From positions 12,557,501 to 12,621,500 of the forward strand of contig CM066736.1 of NCBI GenBank assembly GCA_033961575.1: a DNA stretch of 64,000 nucleotides, in the 5' to 3' direction. The stretch's first letter is position 1. Each line of letters starts with the position of its first letter. The translations under genes were made by a program, and so were the position numbers. Source of the stretch: Aselliscus stoliczkanus. Its lineage: Eukaryota > Chordata > Mammalia > Chiroptera > Hipposideridae. Positions 20,423-31,326 of the stretch are shown piece after piece. The notes beneath the pieces were generated by a model. It had not been told where the DNA came from. It did not search any database and saw nothing but the letters and a program-made list of their open reading frames with translations.

Positions 20423-20559
20423 TTTAGAATGAGTGATAGTAATGGCTGTGAATGTCTTCTAAATTCCTTGATTCCAATTGCCAAGTCCAGATTCCCCTGA
20501 CCTTGGGTGGTCAGAGGTTGAGTTCAAATACTTGGATTTTCATCAGGTGAGCAATAAGA

Positions 20560-20595
20560 GAGGGGTGGGGAGAGAGGGAGGGGGAGAGAGAGTTA
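20560..20595 (+). repeat. GA/GGGA low-complexity tract
   Basis: Short purine run made of GAGAGAGGGAGGGGGAGAG units. Confidence 0.8.
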
Positions 20596-20689
20596 GTTTA
20601 TCTGCAACCGCCATTCCTAGTCTGGATAGGCATTGAGTGTTCTAAGTTGCTTTTTGTCTTAACTTAGACTGTCTGCCTGCTCGGTTTAC

Positions 20690-20905
20690 CTTGAAATCTT
20701 GTCTCACGTCAGCTGAGCTAATGGATGAGGCTTAGCAGGTGATAGAAAAACTAATAGGGCACTTGTTTGACACACTGCATCAGCAGACCTCTCAGTTTTC
20801 TCTGTGACAATGGCCAAGTCGGCCCCACCTTGCTGATCACAGCGTAAGAGGAGAGGGCAACTGTCAAATTGAAGCCATTAGCGGAGTGCTGCGGAAGGAC
20901 AGATG
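20690..20905. promoter_or_regulatory. Candidate conserved noncoding element
   Basis: A repeat-free block with dense motif-like words: 'acgtcagctgagctaatgga', 'gcttagcaggtgatagaaaa', 'tgctgatcacag' and 'gaagccattagcgg'. It contains a TGACGT/ACGTCA-type core and an E-box CAGGTG. Composition-based only. Confidence 0.25.
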
Positions 20906-21424
20906 AAGGAGAGAGTGAGAGTAAGGACTTGAGGATGCGGTTTCTGACAACGGGTTTATAACTCTGGGGAAAGTTAAAGAGCTACATGCATCTAGAGGGG
21001 TCAAGCTTTTGCTGCCTAAGACATAGTGAAGATATATAGTGTGGGAGGGGGCGGGGGGGAGGGGAGGCGCATGGGTGGGCTCTGCCTTAAAGATTCGTGA
21101 AACATTTGGGAGAAGGTGAATTCTCAGATTATAATGTCACTGTTTGTTTCTTGTGTTGTTTTTTTTTCCTCTTCCTGTTTCCACACTAATGATGTTTACT
21201 AAGGAGGGAAGAATAGGAAGCATGGACAATTTTAAGTAGAGGTTGCATAAAACATTCACTCTAAGCTTTAATATAGTCATACTTGTGCTTGTGTGTATGC
21301 ATAAATATTCACACACGTGTACACACACATCCTTTGTACCTCTCTCTAGTCCTGTATTAATTAGAATATTTTGGAGGTTTAGAATAAACTTAACCCAAAG
21401 AAACTTAAATAATAAGGATGTGTT

Positions 21425-21546
21425 TATCAGTAAGGAGACCATATAATTTGTCATTCAAATGAGGAGACTTTTGTTCAGGGCAAATACTCAAACAGACGGT
21501 ACCCTGACACAGATGTAAACTGGAACAATTCAGTAAAACCAGGGTT
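21425..21546. mobile_element. Possible degraded DNA-transposon fragment
   Basis: 'gaccatataatttgtcattc' and 'gaggagacttttgttcagg' resemble an old mammalian DNA-element sequence containing 'gaccatataatttatcgtcc', but divergence is high and no terminal repeats are visible. Confidence 0.25.
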
Positions 21547-22015
21547 CTTATGGACTGAATAATTGTGTCTCCTACTACCAAAAAATTTTAAAAAAATCAG
21601 GGCTGGCCGAGTGGCGCAGTGGTTAGGCACTGGCGTGGGAGGCCAGCAGCCCCGGTTCGGATCCCATGTGTGGGGGCCAGTGATACTGCCCTCAAAAAAA
21701 AAAAAAAATTCACATGCTAAAATCTAATCCTCAATGTGATGGCATTAGGAGGTGGCCGGGCCTTTGGGAGGTGATTAGGTCATGATAAGAGTAATGCCCT
21801 TATAAGAAGAGGCCAGAGAGCAAGCTAGCCCTTTTTTGCCCCCACCATGTGAGGACACATGAGAAGCCTGGCCTTCTGCAGTCTGGAAGAGAGCTCTCAC
21901 CAGAACCCGGCCACTCTGATCTCAGACTTCCAGCCTCTAGAACTGTGTGAAAAATAAATGTGTATTGTTTAAGCCACTCAGTCTATAGCAATTGATTATA
22001 TCAGCCTGAGCTGAT
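21547..22015 (+). mobile_element. MaLR-type (MST/MLT1-like) solo LTR, SINE-interrupted
   Basis: Order: 'tatggactgaataattgtgt', 'caatgtgatggcattaggag', 'gggcctttgggaggtgatta', 'gcccttataagaagaggcca', 'ccaccatgtgaggacacatg', 'cttccagcctctagaactgt', polyadenylation signal AATAAA near 21955, and 'taagccactcagtctatagc'. A class D SINE interrupts it at 21600-21708. No coding retroviral part is present. Confidence 0.8.
21600..21708 (+). mobile_element. Minimal tRNA SINE (class D)
   Basis: Head 'gggctggccgagtggcgcag', 'cccggttcggatccc', 'ggccagtgatactgccctc', then a pure A15 tail. It sits in the MaLR LTR between AATTTTAAAAAAATCA and AAATTCACATG, giving only a short, ambiguous duplication. Confidence 0.9.
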
Positions 22016-22019
22016 GGTG

Positions 22020-22492
22020 ATCACCAGAGTTATCCTACATATCAAGACAGCTCTAGGCAGGGAAGCTCTAGAGGATCAAAGACATTGAGGCTCTCAGTCT
22101 CAGGAGCTAGTTTTTGTCCTTAAGTTTTCCCCTTTGAGTTCAGAGATGGCTGCAACAGCCCCAAACATCAAGACACCAACACATTATCAAAGGCACTGAC
22201 TTTGTAAGAGCTAGAAATACATTTCCCAGAGCCTCCAGCAGACTTCCCATCATGTCCATTGGTCAGAATTGTGTCATGTGTCCACGTTTCAACCAATCAC
22301 TGACAAGGGCAATGGAATTACTGTGATTGGTCCTGACCTGTTAAGATTTATACCACCCCACCCATTGGGGTCCAAGAGGGTTACAGCACCACTTCAAGCA
22401 CTTACCTGTTAGGAGAGTGAGTAAAATTGGATTCTGTTGGGAAGGAGGAAGGGGTGAATGGCTGTTGGGTAGGCAGTCAAAAGGGCTACCAC
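22020..22492 (+). mobile_element. Old unnamed interspersed repeat, copy 4
   Basis: Best preserved of the four: 'ccattggtcagaattgtgtc', 'aaccaatcactgacaagggc', 'aatggaattactgtgattgg', 'gaaggaggaaggggtgaatg' and 'gctgttgggtaggcag'. A common mammalian interspersed repeat whose family name I cannot assign safely. Confidence 0.6.
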
Positions 22493-22744
22493 TCACTCAA
22501 CCTGGCCAGCTCTCCCATCTGGAATCAGTTGAGAAGCAAAGCAGGGAGGCAGACATGATTAATCAATGGAATGCATAAGCCATTTGCAAGTAACCAAAGC
22601 CGGACAGTGTCTGTGCATATAATGATTTCATGTTCCAAAGAACCCTCCTGTCCTTTATCCCCCTAGTAAGATAGGTAGCACAGGTCTTAGGGTCCGCATT
22701 CTCAGCAGTAGCAGGATCCAGGGGCGGAGATGCCAATGGTTGTA

Positions 22745-22885
22745 CCAAACAGGGAGGAAAGTTAGGGCTCAGAATGGTTAGGAATTTGCTATTAAATCCC
22801 AGAGCTACTAAATATCCAAGAAAGGATTAGAACTCAGTTCTATCTGACCCCAGTGTCCATTATCATGCTCTGCTGTGCTGACCTC
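22745..22885 (-). mobile_element. MIR, 5' half
   Basis: 'agggctcagaatggttagga', 'aaaggattagaactcagttc' and 'tgctctgctgtgctgac' match the antisense MIR 5' half. Confidence 0.55.
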
Positions 22886-22902
22886 AAAAGTCAAAACTTT
22901 TT

Positions 22903-23353
22903 GGGCCGGCCGAGTGGCGCATTGGTTAAGCGCTGGTTTTGGGATGCCAGCGGCCCCGGTTCGGATCCCACATGAGGGCCAGTGACACTGCCCTCTACAG
23001 CTAACAACAGCTCCACCTGGAGCTGGGCTGTGCGAGCCCCGGTGATGGTGTGGGCTGCAGCCCCTGCTGCAGTGGGCTGCCATAGGCTACAGTGAGTGGC
23101 CCGCAGCCAGCGTGAGCGGCTGGCAGCCAGCGTGAGCTGCCAATAGCCGCAGTGAGCGACATCCAGAGGCCAGCGACCGATCTGCCTCATCCGGGAAGAG
23201 CGCAATGACGATACCAGCATGGGCCAGTGAAGCAACATCCTCCGCAACTAGACTGAAGAACAAAAAGACAGCAACTAGTCTGTTCCCCTTCCCCGATTCC
23301 CCAACGCTGTTCCCCTCTGCCAATTCCCCAATAAAAAATCTTTAAAAAAAAAA
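22903..23353 (+). mobile_element. Long tRNA-derived SINE (class A), complete
   Basis: Full module order: head ggccggccgagtggcgcatt, B-box ggttcggatcc, body with two tandem copies of a CAGCCAGCGTGAGC-containing subrepeat, CCCCTTCCCC block, A tail. The TSD AAAAGTCAAAACTTTTT is perfect over 17 bp at 22886-22902 and 23354-23370. Roughly 96% identical by eye to the copy at 43083-43529, so this subfamily was active recently. Confidence 0.95.
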
Positions 23354-23370
23354 AAAAGTCAAAACTTTTT

Positions 23371-25384
23371 TCTCTGGTTGGAGGTGAAAGGCATAGGAAG
23401 TAAAGGACAAACATCATTTATCATTAGGGTGGAAAGATAAGATTGGTTGGGGTTGTGAGCCATACCTGGAACTCTGTATTTTTTCCTCTTCAATGACAGG
23501 ATATTGGAATATAAGAGTCAGAGAATGATATTATTAGAGAGACAACTCGAATCTATTTTAATTAATTTAAAAAAAATAACTGAAGAATATAGAAGGAAGG
23601 AAGAGAGAAAACCATTGTCAAACTTTAGTATGGTTTAAAGTGTTAATAATTTTTAACTACAGTGGGGTTACTTTGACCACATTTCATTATCAATTTTCAC
23701 ACATTAAAGTGTGCCAGCCTATTTTGTTCTGAACTGGTGGAGTAAAAGGAAGGGAGGGAAGTGGAGAAAACCTCAATTCCTTCAAAATACCCCTTCTTGG
23801 ATAGTTCTGTATGTATGGAGGACCCCCAGTCAACTAACACGCGCCATCTTTTTCTCCTCTTCTATGCCCTGCCTTCTCACCATTTCTCTTCTTCCACTTA
23901 AACCTACTGGGGACCCACTTCTAGCAAGGAAGAGGCTGTGTGTGAATGCTTCCTGATGATTTCATTTTCCATATGTCATGAGTCAGGAGGCAGCTGGGAG
24001 CAGGGCAGCTCAAACCTGAGCAGTCCTGGTTCATTAGCTTTCCAGCTGCCTCCTCCCTCTCCGCGCCACCCTACCCATCCCCTGCCCTGTCATGCCCTCT
24101 GTTGGATTTCATTCCACTGATTGTCTTTGTTAATTTGTAGATCTCACTCAGAACCATACCATCTTCTACACTTATTAAAGGTTTCTCTGCTGGGACTGAT
24201 CATGTCAGAAATCATTAGTCAAGTTTTCATCCCCCTAGGGGTATCTCCTCAATGGCTGACCTTGTAGTGGTCAGGAAGGGGGGGCACCGCTAAAGGGACA
24301 TTTATCAGTGTCGGGGGTGGGGAGGATATTTTTGGCTGATGGGATGACTGGAGGAGGGGGCGTCAGCATCTAGTTGGGGGAACCACGAATGCTAAACTTC
24401 TTGCAAAGTCAGTCCTGCACAACAAAGAATTTTTCTCCCCAAGAGGCCCATTGAAAAACACTGCAAAGTGCAGTGAGCAGGAGGGACCTTTGGCTTCGAT
24501 TGCTCCCCTTTACGAGGCTTCCACTCTAGACATGGAGGTGGGAGAAAGGGGGTTCTACCCTCTGCCCGAAGGTGTTTAGGGTACTCCTGGCTAATTTTGT
24601 TTCATCTCCAGGCCTTTGGGGCCTCACACAATGCCAGGCACACAGTAGACCCTCCATCATGCAACGTTGATATGAGTTTTCGTGCCATATTCTAACCACA
24701 GCATGTATCCTCGCTTCTGTAAAATGTTAATTGAGTGGCTACTGTATCATGAGGGTCCAGTGAGGAAGATAGAAACCATCCTAGGTATTTTAACAGAGAG
24801 GGTTTAGTATAAGGAATTGGATGTTCAGGTTATGGAGGTTAGAAAAGCAAGAGCCAAACAATGAGATAGCCCAGATATACTAAGTCGGGGAGGCAGATAC
24901 TGCCCCTATAGTCTGGAGAATGAAGGAAAGACCGCATGCTTATCAAAGCCTAGAATCTGGGAGGAGGGGCCCTTGGATATGGGGATCTCTGATAAGCGGA
25001 CACCCCTGGTTTGTGCTAGTACCTCAGGAAGGGCACAATAGGCTGATTCTGGGAGTGCTGAAAGCAAGCGGACACTGGAACCGCTTGCCAAAGGAGGGAC
25101 TGGGGAAGGCGGAGTGGAGGTGGTGAGGGTGGACGGAGGGGTAGGACATGGGGAGGTTGAAGGCCTTGTTTTGCTGGGAACGTGCTCAAAGGGATGGGAT
25201 GCCAACTGGAAGAAAGAGCAAGCCCCTTCTCCTTCCTCCAGGCTTCATGTCGCCCCCTATGGACAGAACCATAAGGAAGTCTAGGTGGCAAAGGAGAGAT
25301 GTAGTTTCCAGATGCAGCACCAGCAGCACAAAGCAGAGTAACGAAGGGCAGATTTAGAGCTGGGAGACAAGAGCCGAAGAGTAG
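23371..25384. other. Long, mostly unassigned region
   Basis: No young repeat. AT-rich to about 23700, then GC-rich unique DNA. Around 24600-24670 'cacaatgccaggcacacagt' is a MIR or L2 scrap. The part 24770-25130 ('agagagggtttagtataagg', 'gggaggcagatactgcccct') may be an old LTR I cannot place. The minus-strand 126-codon frame at 25016-25396 shows no recognisable domain. Confidence 0.4.
25246..25264 (-). promoter_or_regulatory. CTCF-like motif
   Basis: ATGTCGCCCCCTATGGACA contains a CGCCCCCTA-type core close to the known CTCF core read in this orientation. A motif match alone; occupancy is not predictable from it. Confidence 0.25.
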
Positions 25385-25770
25385 CAAAGCTTTCATGGAC
25401 CAGATTTCATGTTAGGTCTTGGAAACCCAGAGATGAGCAAGATGAATACAGCCCAGGCTGTCAGAGTTTCCACGAGTCCCGGGCTCACAGTCTGGGGACA
25501 TCACGTGAATAGTGACAGATGCAGCTCCTTCATGATCATAATATGTATTTTAAAGAGCACAAGGAGGGCACATAGTCTGGGACATGAACTTGTTTGGGGC
25601 TGAGACCCTTCTCCTGAGGAGGAGACATTTACGGTGTAGCCTGACAGGTGAGGAGGACTTAGCAAAGTTCAAGGGAGGGGCAGAGGAGGCAGCGTGTGCA
25701 AAGGCTGGGAGGGGAGGACCTTGGAGCATTTGGGGAGCTGAAAGGAATAGGGCACCTGCCTGTTGTTGGG
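25385..25770 (-). mobile_element. L2 LINE 3' region
   Basis: Antisense L2 words: 'acccagagatgagcaagatg', 'gggctcacagtctggggaca', 'gtgtgcaaaggctgggaggg' and 'gaccttggagcatttgggga'. No frame survives. Confidence 0.5.
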
Positions 25771-26034
25771 GGCTCCAATCACGCCTCTTCTCAGGGTCTC
25801 CCTTTCAGCTCCAGGACACACACTAAGCCCTGCCCCCTGAACTCAAACTTGGTCTCCTCTAGCACTTAGTTCTGTAGCAATTCGTGCTGCTTCCTGGGTG
25901 GCCATTTTCTATATTCTGTGTGGTCCTTGTGTCCATGAGTAACTTTCTGTGTGTAACTCACCGCTCCTCCCGATTCACCTTCTCTCTGCTGAAGTCAGAG
26001 CAGTTCCTCAATAGGTGATTGATTTAACCTCACT

Positions 26035-26444
26035 TGTAATAAAAATCGCAAATGAAACTACCTTTGAGACATCATTTCTCATCTCTCAAGTTGAAAGATA
26101 TGTAGAAAATGACAGCCCGCCCGCAGAGAGGGTGCCCATGTGAAGAAGCAGGCATTCTTACTCAGTGGTGTGGTGGGTACGTCCACACAAGCTTTACAGG
26201 GGGTTTGACAAAATGCATCAAAGGGCTTTCCTATGTGCACAGCCCCATATGCTGCAGTTTCACTTCTAGGAATCTATTCTAAGAAACTCATTACAAGGGC
26301 ACTTAGAAATACAGTTCTGAAGATGGTCAGCGGCAACTTTTTATAACACTGAACTAGCTAAGGATTTAACAGTTGGAACTGGGCATACAAAATGTGGCGT
26401 ACATACATAATGGCTTTTGTTGGAGCCTTCCAAATGATGTGATA
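26035..26444 (+). mobile_element. HAL1/L1ME-like LINE fragment
   Basis: 'catttctcatctctcaagtt', 'cagtttcacttctaggaatc', 'tattctaagaaactcattac' and 'gcatacaaaatgtggcgtac' follow the sense order of HAL1/L1ME ORF2 ends. Strongly diverged, no open frame. Confidence 0.6.
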
Positions 26445-26745
26445 AAAGAACATGGTATGCATATGTACATGAGCATGGTGTGTATATGTATATGACATGT
26501 ATACACACACAGAAGACATGCACACAACATGCATATGCTCACACATAAACATGATATGCATAGTAATATGTGTATGATGTGCATAGGGGTATATGTATGA
26601 CATGTATGCATATGCACATGTATATGTATATGATAGTGTGTGTATACGCATGTGTATGTGTATACCTATATGTGTGTATGTTTTTGTATATGTATGTGTA
26701 TTTGTGTGTGTGTGTGTGTACCTATATATGTATATGTATAGCACC
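26445..26745 (+). repeat. Compound (TATG)n/(CATA)n/(TG)n microsatellite
   Basis: About 300 bp of alternating purine-pyrimidine TATG, CATA and GTGT units with many single-base changes. It generates Met/Tyr/Cys- or His/Thr-rich pseudo-frames on both strands. Confidence 0.9.
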
Positions 26746-26779
26746 TGGGAGGTAAATGCCAGAGTAGGGAGGGTGAATA

Positions 26780-28290
26780 TTTTTTTTTTTAGATTTTTAT
26801 TAAAAATATAGCTAACATACAATATTATATGACGTTCAGGGGTACATGATAGTTGTTCAACAGTTATATACATAAAATAAGTCCAGCAACTGTCTGACAC
26901 CATACTGTGCTGTCACAATATTACTGACAGTACATTACGTCCCCATGATTATTTGTTTTATACCTGCAAATTTGACCTCTCATTCCCCTTAGCTTTCCCC
27001 CCTCCCTTTTAAAATTTTCAATTACAGTGGACATTCAATATTTTATATTAATTTCAGGGATACAGCAGAGTGGTTAGACATGGCACTATACACAGTTATG
27101 ACCATATTATTAACTATATTCCCTATGCTTTACATCCCTGTGACTATATTTTTTTCTTGAGGGCAGTGTCACTGGCCCTCATATGTGGGACCCGAACCGG
27201 GGCCGCTGGTGTCCCAAGCCAGCACTTAACCACCACGTCACTCTGCCGGCCCTCCCTGTGACTATTTTGTAACAACCAAATTGTACTTCTTCATCCCTTC
27301 ACCTTTTACACCCTGCTCCCTACCCCTTCCTATCTATCACCCCAACAAATCTGGTACCCATCTGACACCATAGTTATTACAATATTATTGACTATATCCC
27401 ATATGCTATACTCCAATCCCCATGACTACTTTATAACAACCAATTTATGCTTTTTAATCCCTTCGCCTTTTTCACACACACTCCCAGCCCCCCTCCCATC
27501 TGGCAACTATCAAAATGTTTTCTCTATATGAGTTTGTTTCTGCTTTGTTTGTTTATTTTGTTCTTTAGATTCCACATATAAGCAGATTCACATTGCAGCT
27601 GTCTTTCTCTGTCTGACACTCCATTCAGTGCAATACCCTCCAGGTCCATCCATGCCACCGCAGATGGCAAGAACCCATTCCCTTCCATGGCCGAGCAATA
27701 TTCCAGTGTATGTATGTACCACCCCCTCTTTATCCATTCTTTCATCAGTGGACACCCGGGCTGCCCCCACATCTCGGCCATTGTAAACACTGCTGCAGTG
27801 AACATAGGAATGCACACGTTCCCTTGAAGTACTGTTTTGAAACGCAAAACAGTTTCTTCATATAAATACCCAGGAGTGGGATTACTGGGTCCTTCTTTGT
27901 TTCTTGTTATGCCTTTGTTTTAAAGTCCATTTTGTCTGGTATAAATATGGCTACCCCAGCTTTTTTTGTTTGTTTGTTTACACTTTTATGAAATATATTT
28001 TTCCATCTCTCTACTTTGCATCTGTGTCTTTCAATCGGAAGTGATTCTCTTGTAGGCAGCATATGTCAACGTTCTGGTTGTTTATCCACTCATCCTTCCT
28101 TGTCTTTTGATTGGAGCGTTTTATCCATTTACATCAAAAGTAATTGTTGATAGATATGTAACTATTGACATTTTAGTATTCATAATTTTGATTCCCCCTC
28201 CCTCCCATCTTAAAGAAGTCCCTCTAACAGTCCTTGTAATACTGGTTTGGTGGTGATGAACTCCTTTGAGTTTTGGATTCTGTGGGTGAC
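26780..28290 (-). mobile_element. L1 LINE, 3' UTR plus ORF2 parts, internally deleted
   Basis: Reading the minus strand, ORF2p C-terminal residues are recognisable at 27524-27847: FTAAVFTMAEMWGQP, MKEWIKRGWYIHTLEY, AWMDLEG. The 3' UTR follows down to 26780, ending in an antisense A tail. Upstream of about 27890 the sequence jumps to mid-ORF2 ('gtaggcagcatatgtcaacg', 'ttttgattggagcgttttat', 'aatactggtttggtggtgat'), so part of ORF2 is deleted or two fragments are joined. A class D SINE interrupts the 3' UTR. Dead for retrotransposition. Confidence 0.85.
27148..27252 (-). mobile_element. Minimal tRNA SINE (class D)
   Basis: Antisense: 'tttttttcttgagggcagtg', 'ggacccgaaccggggcc', head 'ccaccacgtcactctgccgg'. 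The TSD TCCCTGTGACTAT is perfect at 27135-27147 and 27253-27265, splitting the L1 3' UTR, so it is younger than that L1. Confidence 0.95.
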
Positions 28291-28304
28291 TTGTTGCTCT
28301 GGTG

Positions 28305-28472
28305 ACACCCAACTGTCTAGCTCCATCTCTTAATCGCTGTGTGACCTTATACAGGCAACTTAAGCTTTTGACCTCAGTTTCTATGTCTAGGATACGGGAA
28401 TACTAATGGGTCTTTATAGAGCTGTTGGTGGGAGTAAATGAAGCACATGTTGTAAATCTGAGAATGGTGCCT
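28305..28472 (+). mobile_element. MIR
   Basis: 'ctccatctcttaatcgctgt', 'gtgaccttatacaggcaact', 'cctcagtttctatgtctagg', 'gaatactaatgggtc' and 'gagaatggtgcctgag' follow sense MIR. Confidence 0.75.
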
Positions 28473-28493
28473 GAGAAAGAAAGGCTTGATGTG

Positions 28494-28650
28494 TGAGAGA
28501 GGGAGAGGGAGAAAAAGAAGAGGGGAGGAGGGGGAGGGGAAGAAGGAGGAAGAAGAGGAAGAGGGAGGGGGAGGGGAGGGAGGGAAGAGGAGGAGGGGAG
28601 GTAGGGCGGGAGGAGAAGGAGGAGGGGAGGGAGGGAGAAAGGAAGGAGAT
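28494..28650 (+). repeat. Polypurine GGA/GGGGA tract
   Basis: About 155 bp almost free of pyrimidines, with many GGGG and GGAGG runs. Such tracts can form intramolecular triplex or G-quadruplex DNA. Overlapping frames rich in Glu/Gly/Arg or Pro/Ser/Leu are artefacts. Confidence 0.93.
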
Positions 28651-28654
28651 GGCA

Positions 28655-29588
28655 GCAGGCCTTGTGGAAATGTCCCCAGTGGCCTTGTGGCATACTTGCT
28701 GGAGAGAGCATAGATACGCGGGTGATATGGTTAGGAGCGTGAAGTCCAGCAAGAGTCTTTCCAGTGACCCCCGAGTGCCATGGTCCCTGGCTCCTAATGG
28801 GACTTGGGGATTAGGAGGGAGAGAGATGGCAATTCTGCAAGGCTTCCCCTGGGCTGGATACAGGTATTACAGCAAAGGACTTGAGGACTAGATGAGGCCT
28901 GTCCCATCCCAGGGCTCAGCCAGTGCCGAGGGGGCAATGTGGCAGAGGTTACATCTCAGTGGCGACCAGGAGAGGACACGCATAGAGGAAATGGCAGACC
29001 TGGCTGTCCCTCCATACTGATGGCATGGGGACATTTGCATCCTCCCCACCCCCACCCCTGGAACTTGACACCTTCCCCACTGAGAGGCAAGGAGTGAGAA
29101 AAATCCAAAATCTGATTTGGTTTAACCTGGAATCAATGCGGAAAAATAAAAAATCACTAACATGATTGAGTTTAGCTGGAAGTGACAAGATTACATGTTC
29201 TGCTTCAGAGAGTTTGGGGGGCTCAGGACAGAAATTAAGTTCAGTGGCAGAACCCACGCACAGAAGCTAACATGTTTTCAGCCCTGAGATGGTGCTTAGA
29301 AATTCATAGTCACTATATTGGCAAAGGGCTTGGCCCGAGCTAAGGGCTCCACCAATGGGAACTAAATACATAAATAATATATTTTTTAAATCTGCTTCTG
29401 CTCCCGGAAATGGCCAACGTTTCCAGTTGATGTAAGGGACAGGGTGGAGGCTGAGATCAGCCCACCTCAGCTGTCTCCTGACTTTCTTCTGATTAGTCCC
29501 CTTGCTGGGCAACACCTCCTCCTTGCCCGGTCTTGGGAGCAGAGTACAGAAAAGGCAGTGGACTCTGAGCGCCTGCCATCCCATAAAT
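28655..29588. other. Unassigned unique sequence
   Basis: GC-rich, no repeat family recognised. No frame above 132 codons and none with domain resemblance. Confidence 0.4.
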
Positions 29589-29589
29589 A

Positions 29590-29792
29590 CTTCCAGTGGG
29601 AAGAGAGATTTATGGCGTTATAAATGTCAGTGGCAGGCCCAGTTTGCGTTAAGAGCCTTATTAGTTACATTGCTGTAAAATCCAGATCTCCACGCTGTTT
29701 AACAGCTACAGTTCTGCGCAGCAGCACTAATTCAATAAATGGAGGCCCCTTGACATAAATCTCGAAGTCCCTGGAACCTGATTAGGAAATGC
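29590..29792. promoter_or_regulatory. Candidate conserved noncoding element
   Basis: A repeat-free block with an even base mix, retained CpGs and homeodomain-like words: 'gcgttataaatgtcag', 'gccttattagttacattgct', 'agcactaattcaataaatgg' and 'cctgattaggaaatg'. It has the look of a vertebrate developmental enhancer, but that is pattern recognition, not alignment. Confidence 0.3.
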
Positions 29793-29794
29793 CT

Positions 29795-30632
29795 CCTGAT
29801 AGGTTAGAGATGGACGGATGGCGGCAGGCCAACAAGTCTCCAGTGGGAGCATCTCGCGACAGAGCTGTCTCCCGAGTCTGTCACTGTGGGTCATGTCCTA
29901 GCTGTAATCCCAGTGGGCTCAGCCTTGACCTTGGACATGGAAGCACTGAGAGGGATTGCTCACAACCCATGGGAGGTGAACTTAGAGCCCCCATTCATCC
30001 CTACAGTGCCTTTGTGAAAATTAGAAAACAGTGTCCCCTACAAGTGGCTGCAGCATGGTTTGGTGGGAGAACGACACTTTTGTGAACCTAGGTCTTTTGC
30101 TCCATAGCGTCTCCTCTTCCTGTCTCCCTCCCTCCCTCCCAAGTGGATTCTATATGGGCTTTGTACACACAGCCCACAAACTGGCTGCCCTCAGCCTAGA
30201 AATAGCGCATATATGTGTTTTAACTTGGGCTGTAAAATGTGCAATGTTTAAAATTCTGGAGATATCACACGAACATGCAGACGATGAGTTTCTTTTTTTG
30301 TTGAAAATGAAAGGGCACACTGCCAACATTTGACTTGTATGTACGTCTGTGGCACAGTGGGCAGATGCAGCGAGGTGGCCGTGTCTTTTCTGGGGGGCTC
30401 TCAGTTCCTGCCTCGGACTTTTGTGCAGGCTCCTTGATGAGTTTGAGTCAGAAGCCTTTGCAATTTTAGCGTTTCACTCCTTTTGGATACATGCTGTTCT
30501 GACAGGCCATCTCTCGCTGGTGACCCCACCTTCATGCCAGAGAAACCCAGCTCCTATGTGTTCCTTTTGCCCATTTCCTTTGTTGGAAGTGGGGGAGGGA
30601 GTGAGGGGGGGCCAGAGAAGGGGAGAAAGATG
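29795..30632. other. Unassigned unique sequence
   Basis: No repeats recognised. 30190-30335 is AT-rich and simple. Open frames (98-164 codons) lack domains, and one runs into the LTR that follows. Confidence 0.4.
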
Positions 30633-30634
30633 GT

Positions 30635-30972
30635 GTGTTAGTCAGCTAGGGCTGCGAACGAAATACCATAGACTGGTGGGTTTAAACAAAAGAAATGTAT
30701 TTTCTCACAGTTCTGGAGGCTGCAGAGTCCAAGATCAAGGCTCTGGCAAGATTTGTTTCCTGGGGAGAGCTCTCGTCTTGGCTTGCGGACAGCTGCCTTC
30801 TTCTGTGCCTCTTCTTATAAGAGCGTCATCTCTATGGGGTTAGGGCCCGACCCTTATGAACTCACTTGACCATCATCTTCTTAGAGGCCCATCTTTAAAC
30901 ACAGTCACACTGGGGATCAGAGCCTCATCATGTGAATGGTGGTGGAACACATATTCAGTCCATAACAGACGG
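30635..30972 (-). mobile_element. MaLR-type (MST/MLT1-like) solo LTR
   Basis: Antisense order: 'gttagtcagctagggctgcg', 'aaataccatagactggtggg', 'ttctcacagttctggaggct', 'gtgcctcttcttataagagc', 'gaactcacttgaccatcatc' and 'acatattcagtccataacag'. Same superfamily as 21547-22015 and 60675-61036, opposite orientation. Confidence 0.75.
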
Positions 30973-31164
30973 ACTGCCTGTTTTGGTTCCTATTGCAAAC
31001 CAAGGTCTAGTGCCTTTCAGAAGGTTCCTGCGGTCCAGGGAATTCCTTGCCAGTGGCTTCTGTAAGAATCCTGATATCCTTCTTTATAACAAACCCCCTT
31101 TGTGCCTAAGCTGTCTTCTGTGGGTTCCTGTTACTTGGTGGGTGCCTGCTACCAAGGGTACCAG

Positions 31165-31326
31165 CAAGAACTATGAACGGCTGGTCCTAACGCCTGGAGC
31201 TGATGAGTCTAGGAGTCAGCTGGCTTCTGCCACTTAATTGTTCCCTACCCATAAGCAAGTGACAGACTCTGGGGTCCTCCGTTGCCTCTGTAAAGTGGGG
31301 ATGAAATACTACCTATTAGGCTGGGT
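31165..31326 (+). mobile_element. MIR, left half (split by hAT)
   Basis: 'ctggcttctgccacttaatt', 'cataagcaagtgacagactc', 'cgttgcctctgtaaagtggg' and 'gatgaaatactacctattag', continued at 31595 after the hAT insertion. Confidence 0.75.

Noticed and set aside
22903..22975. tRNA gene-like sequence with A and B boxes
   Set aside because: It is the head of a SINE with target-site duplications and a long 3' body; similar heads recur throughout. No free-standing tRNA gene was seen.
26358..26903. 181-codon minus-strand frame
   Set aside because: Made of the TATG/CATA microsatellite and the A tail of an L1; low complexity.
27524..27847. 107-codon frame with protein-like words
   Set aside because: Recognised as the degraded C-terminus of L1 ORF2p, not a host gene.
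30349..30843. 164-codon plus-strand frame
   Set aside because: Runs from unique DNA into a MaLR LTR; no coding signature.
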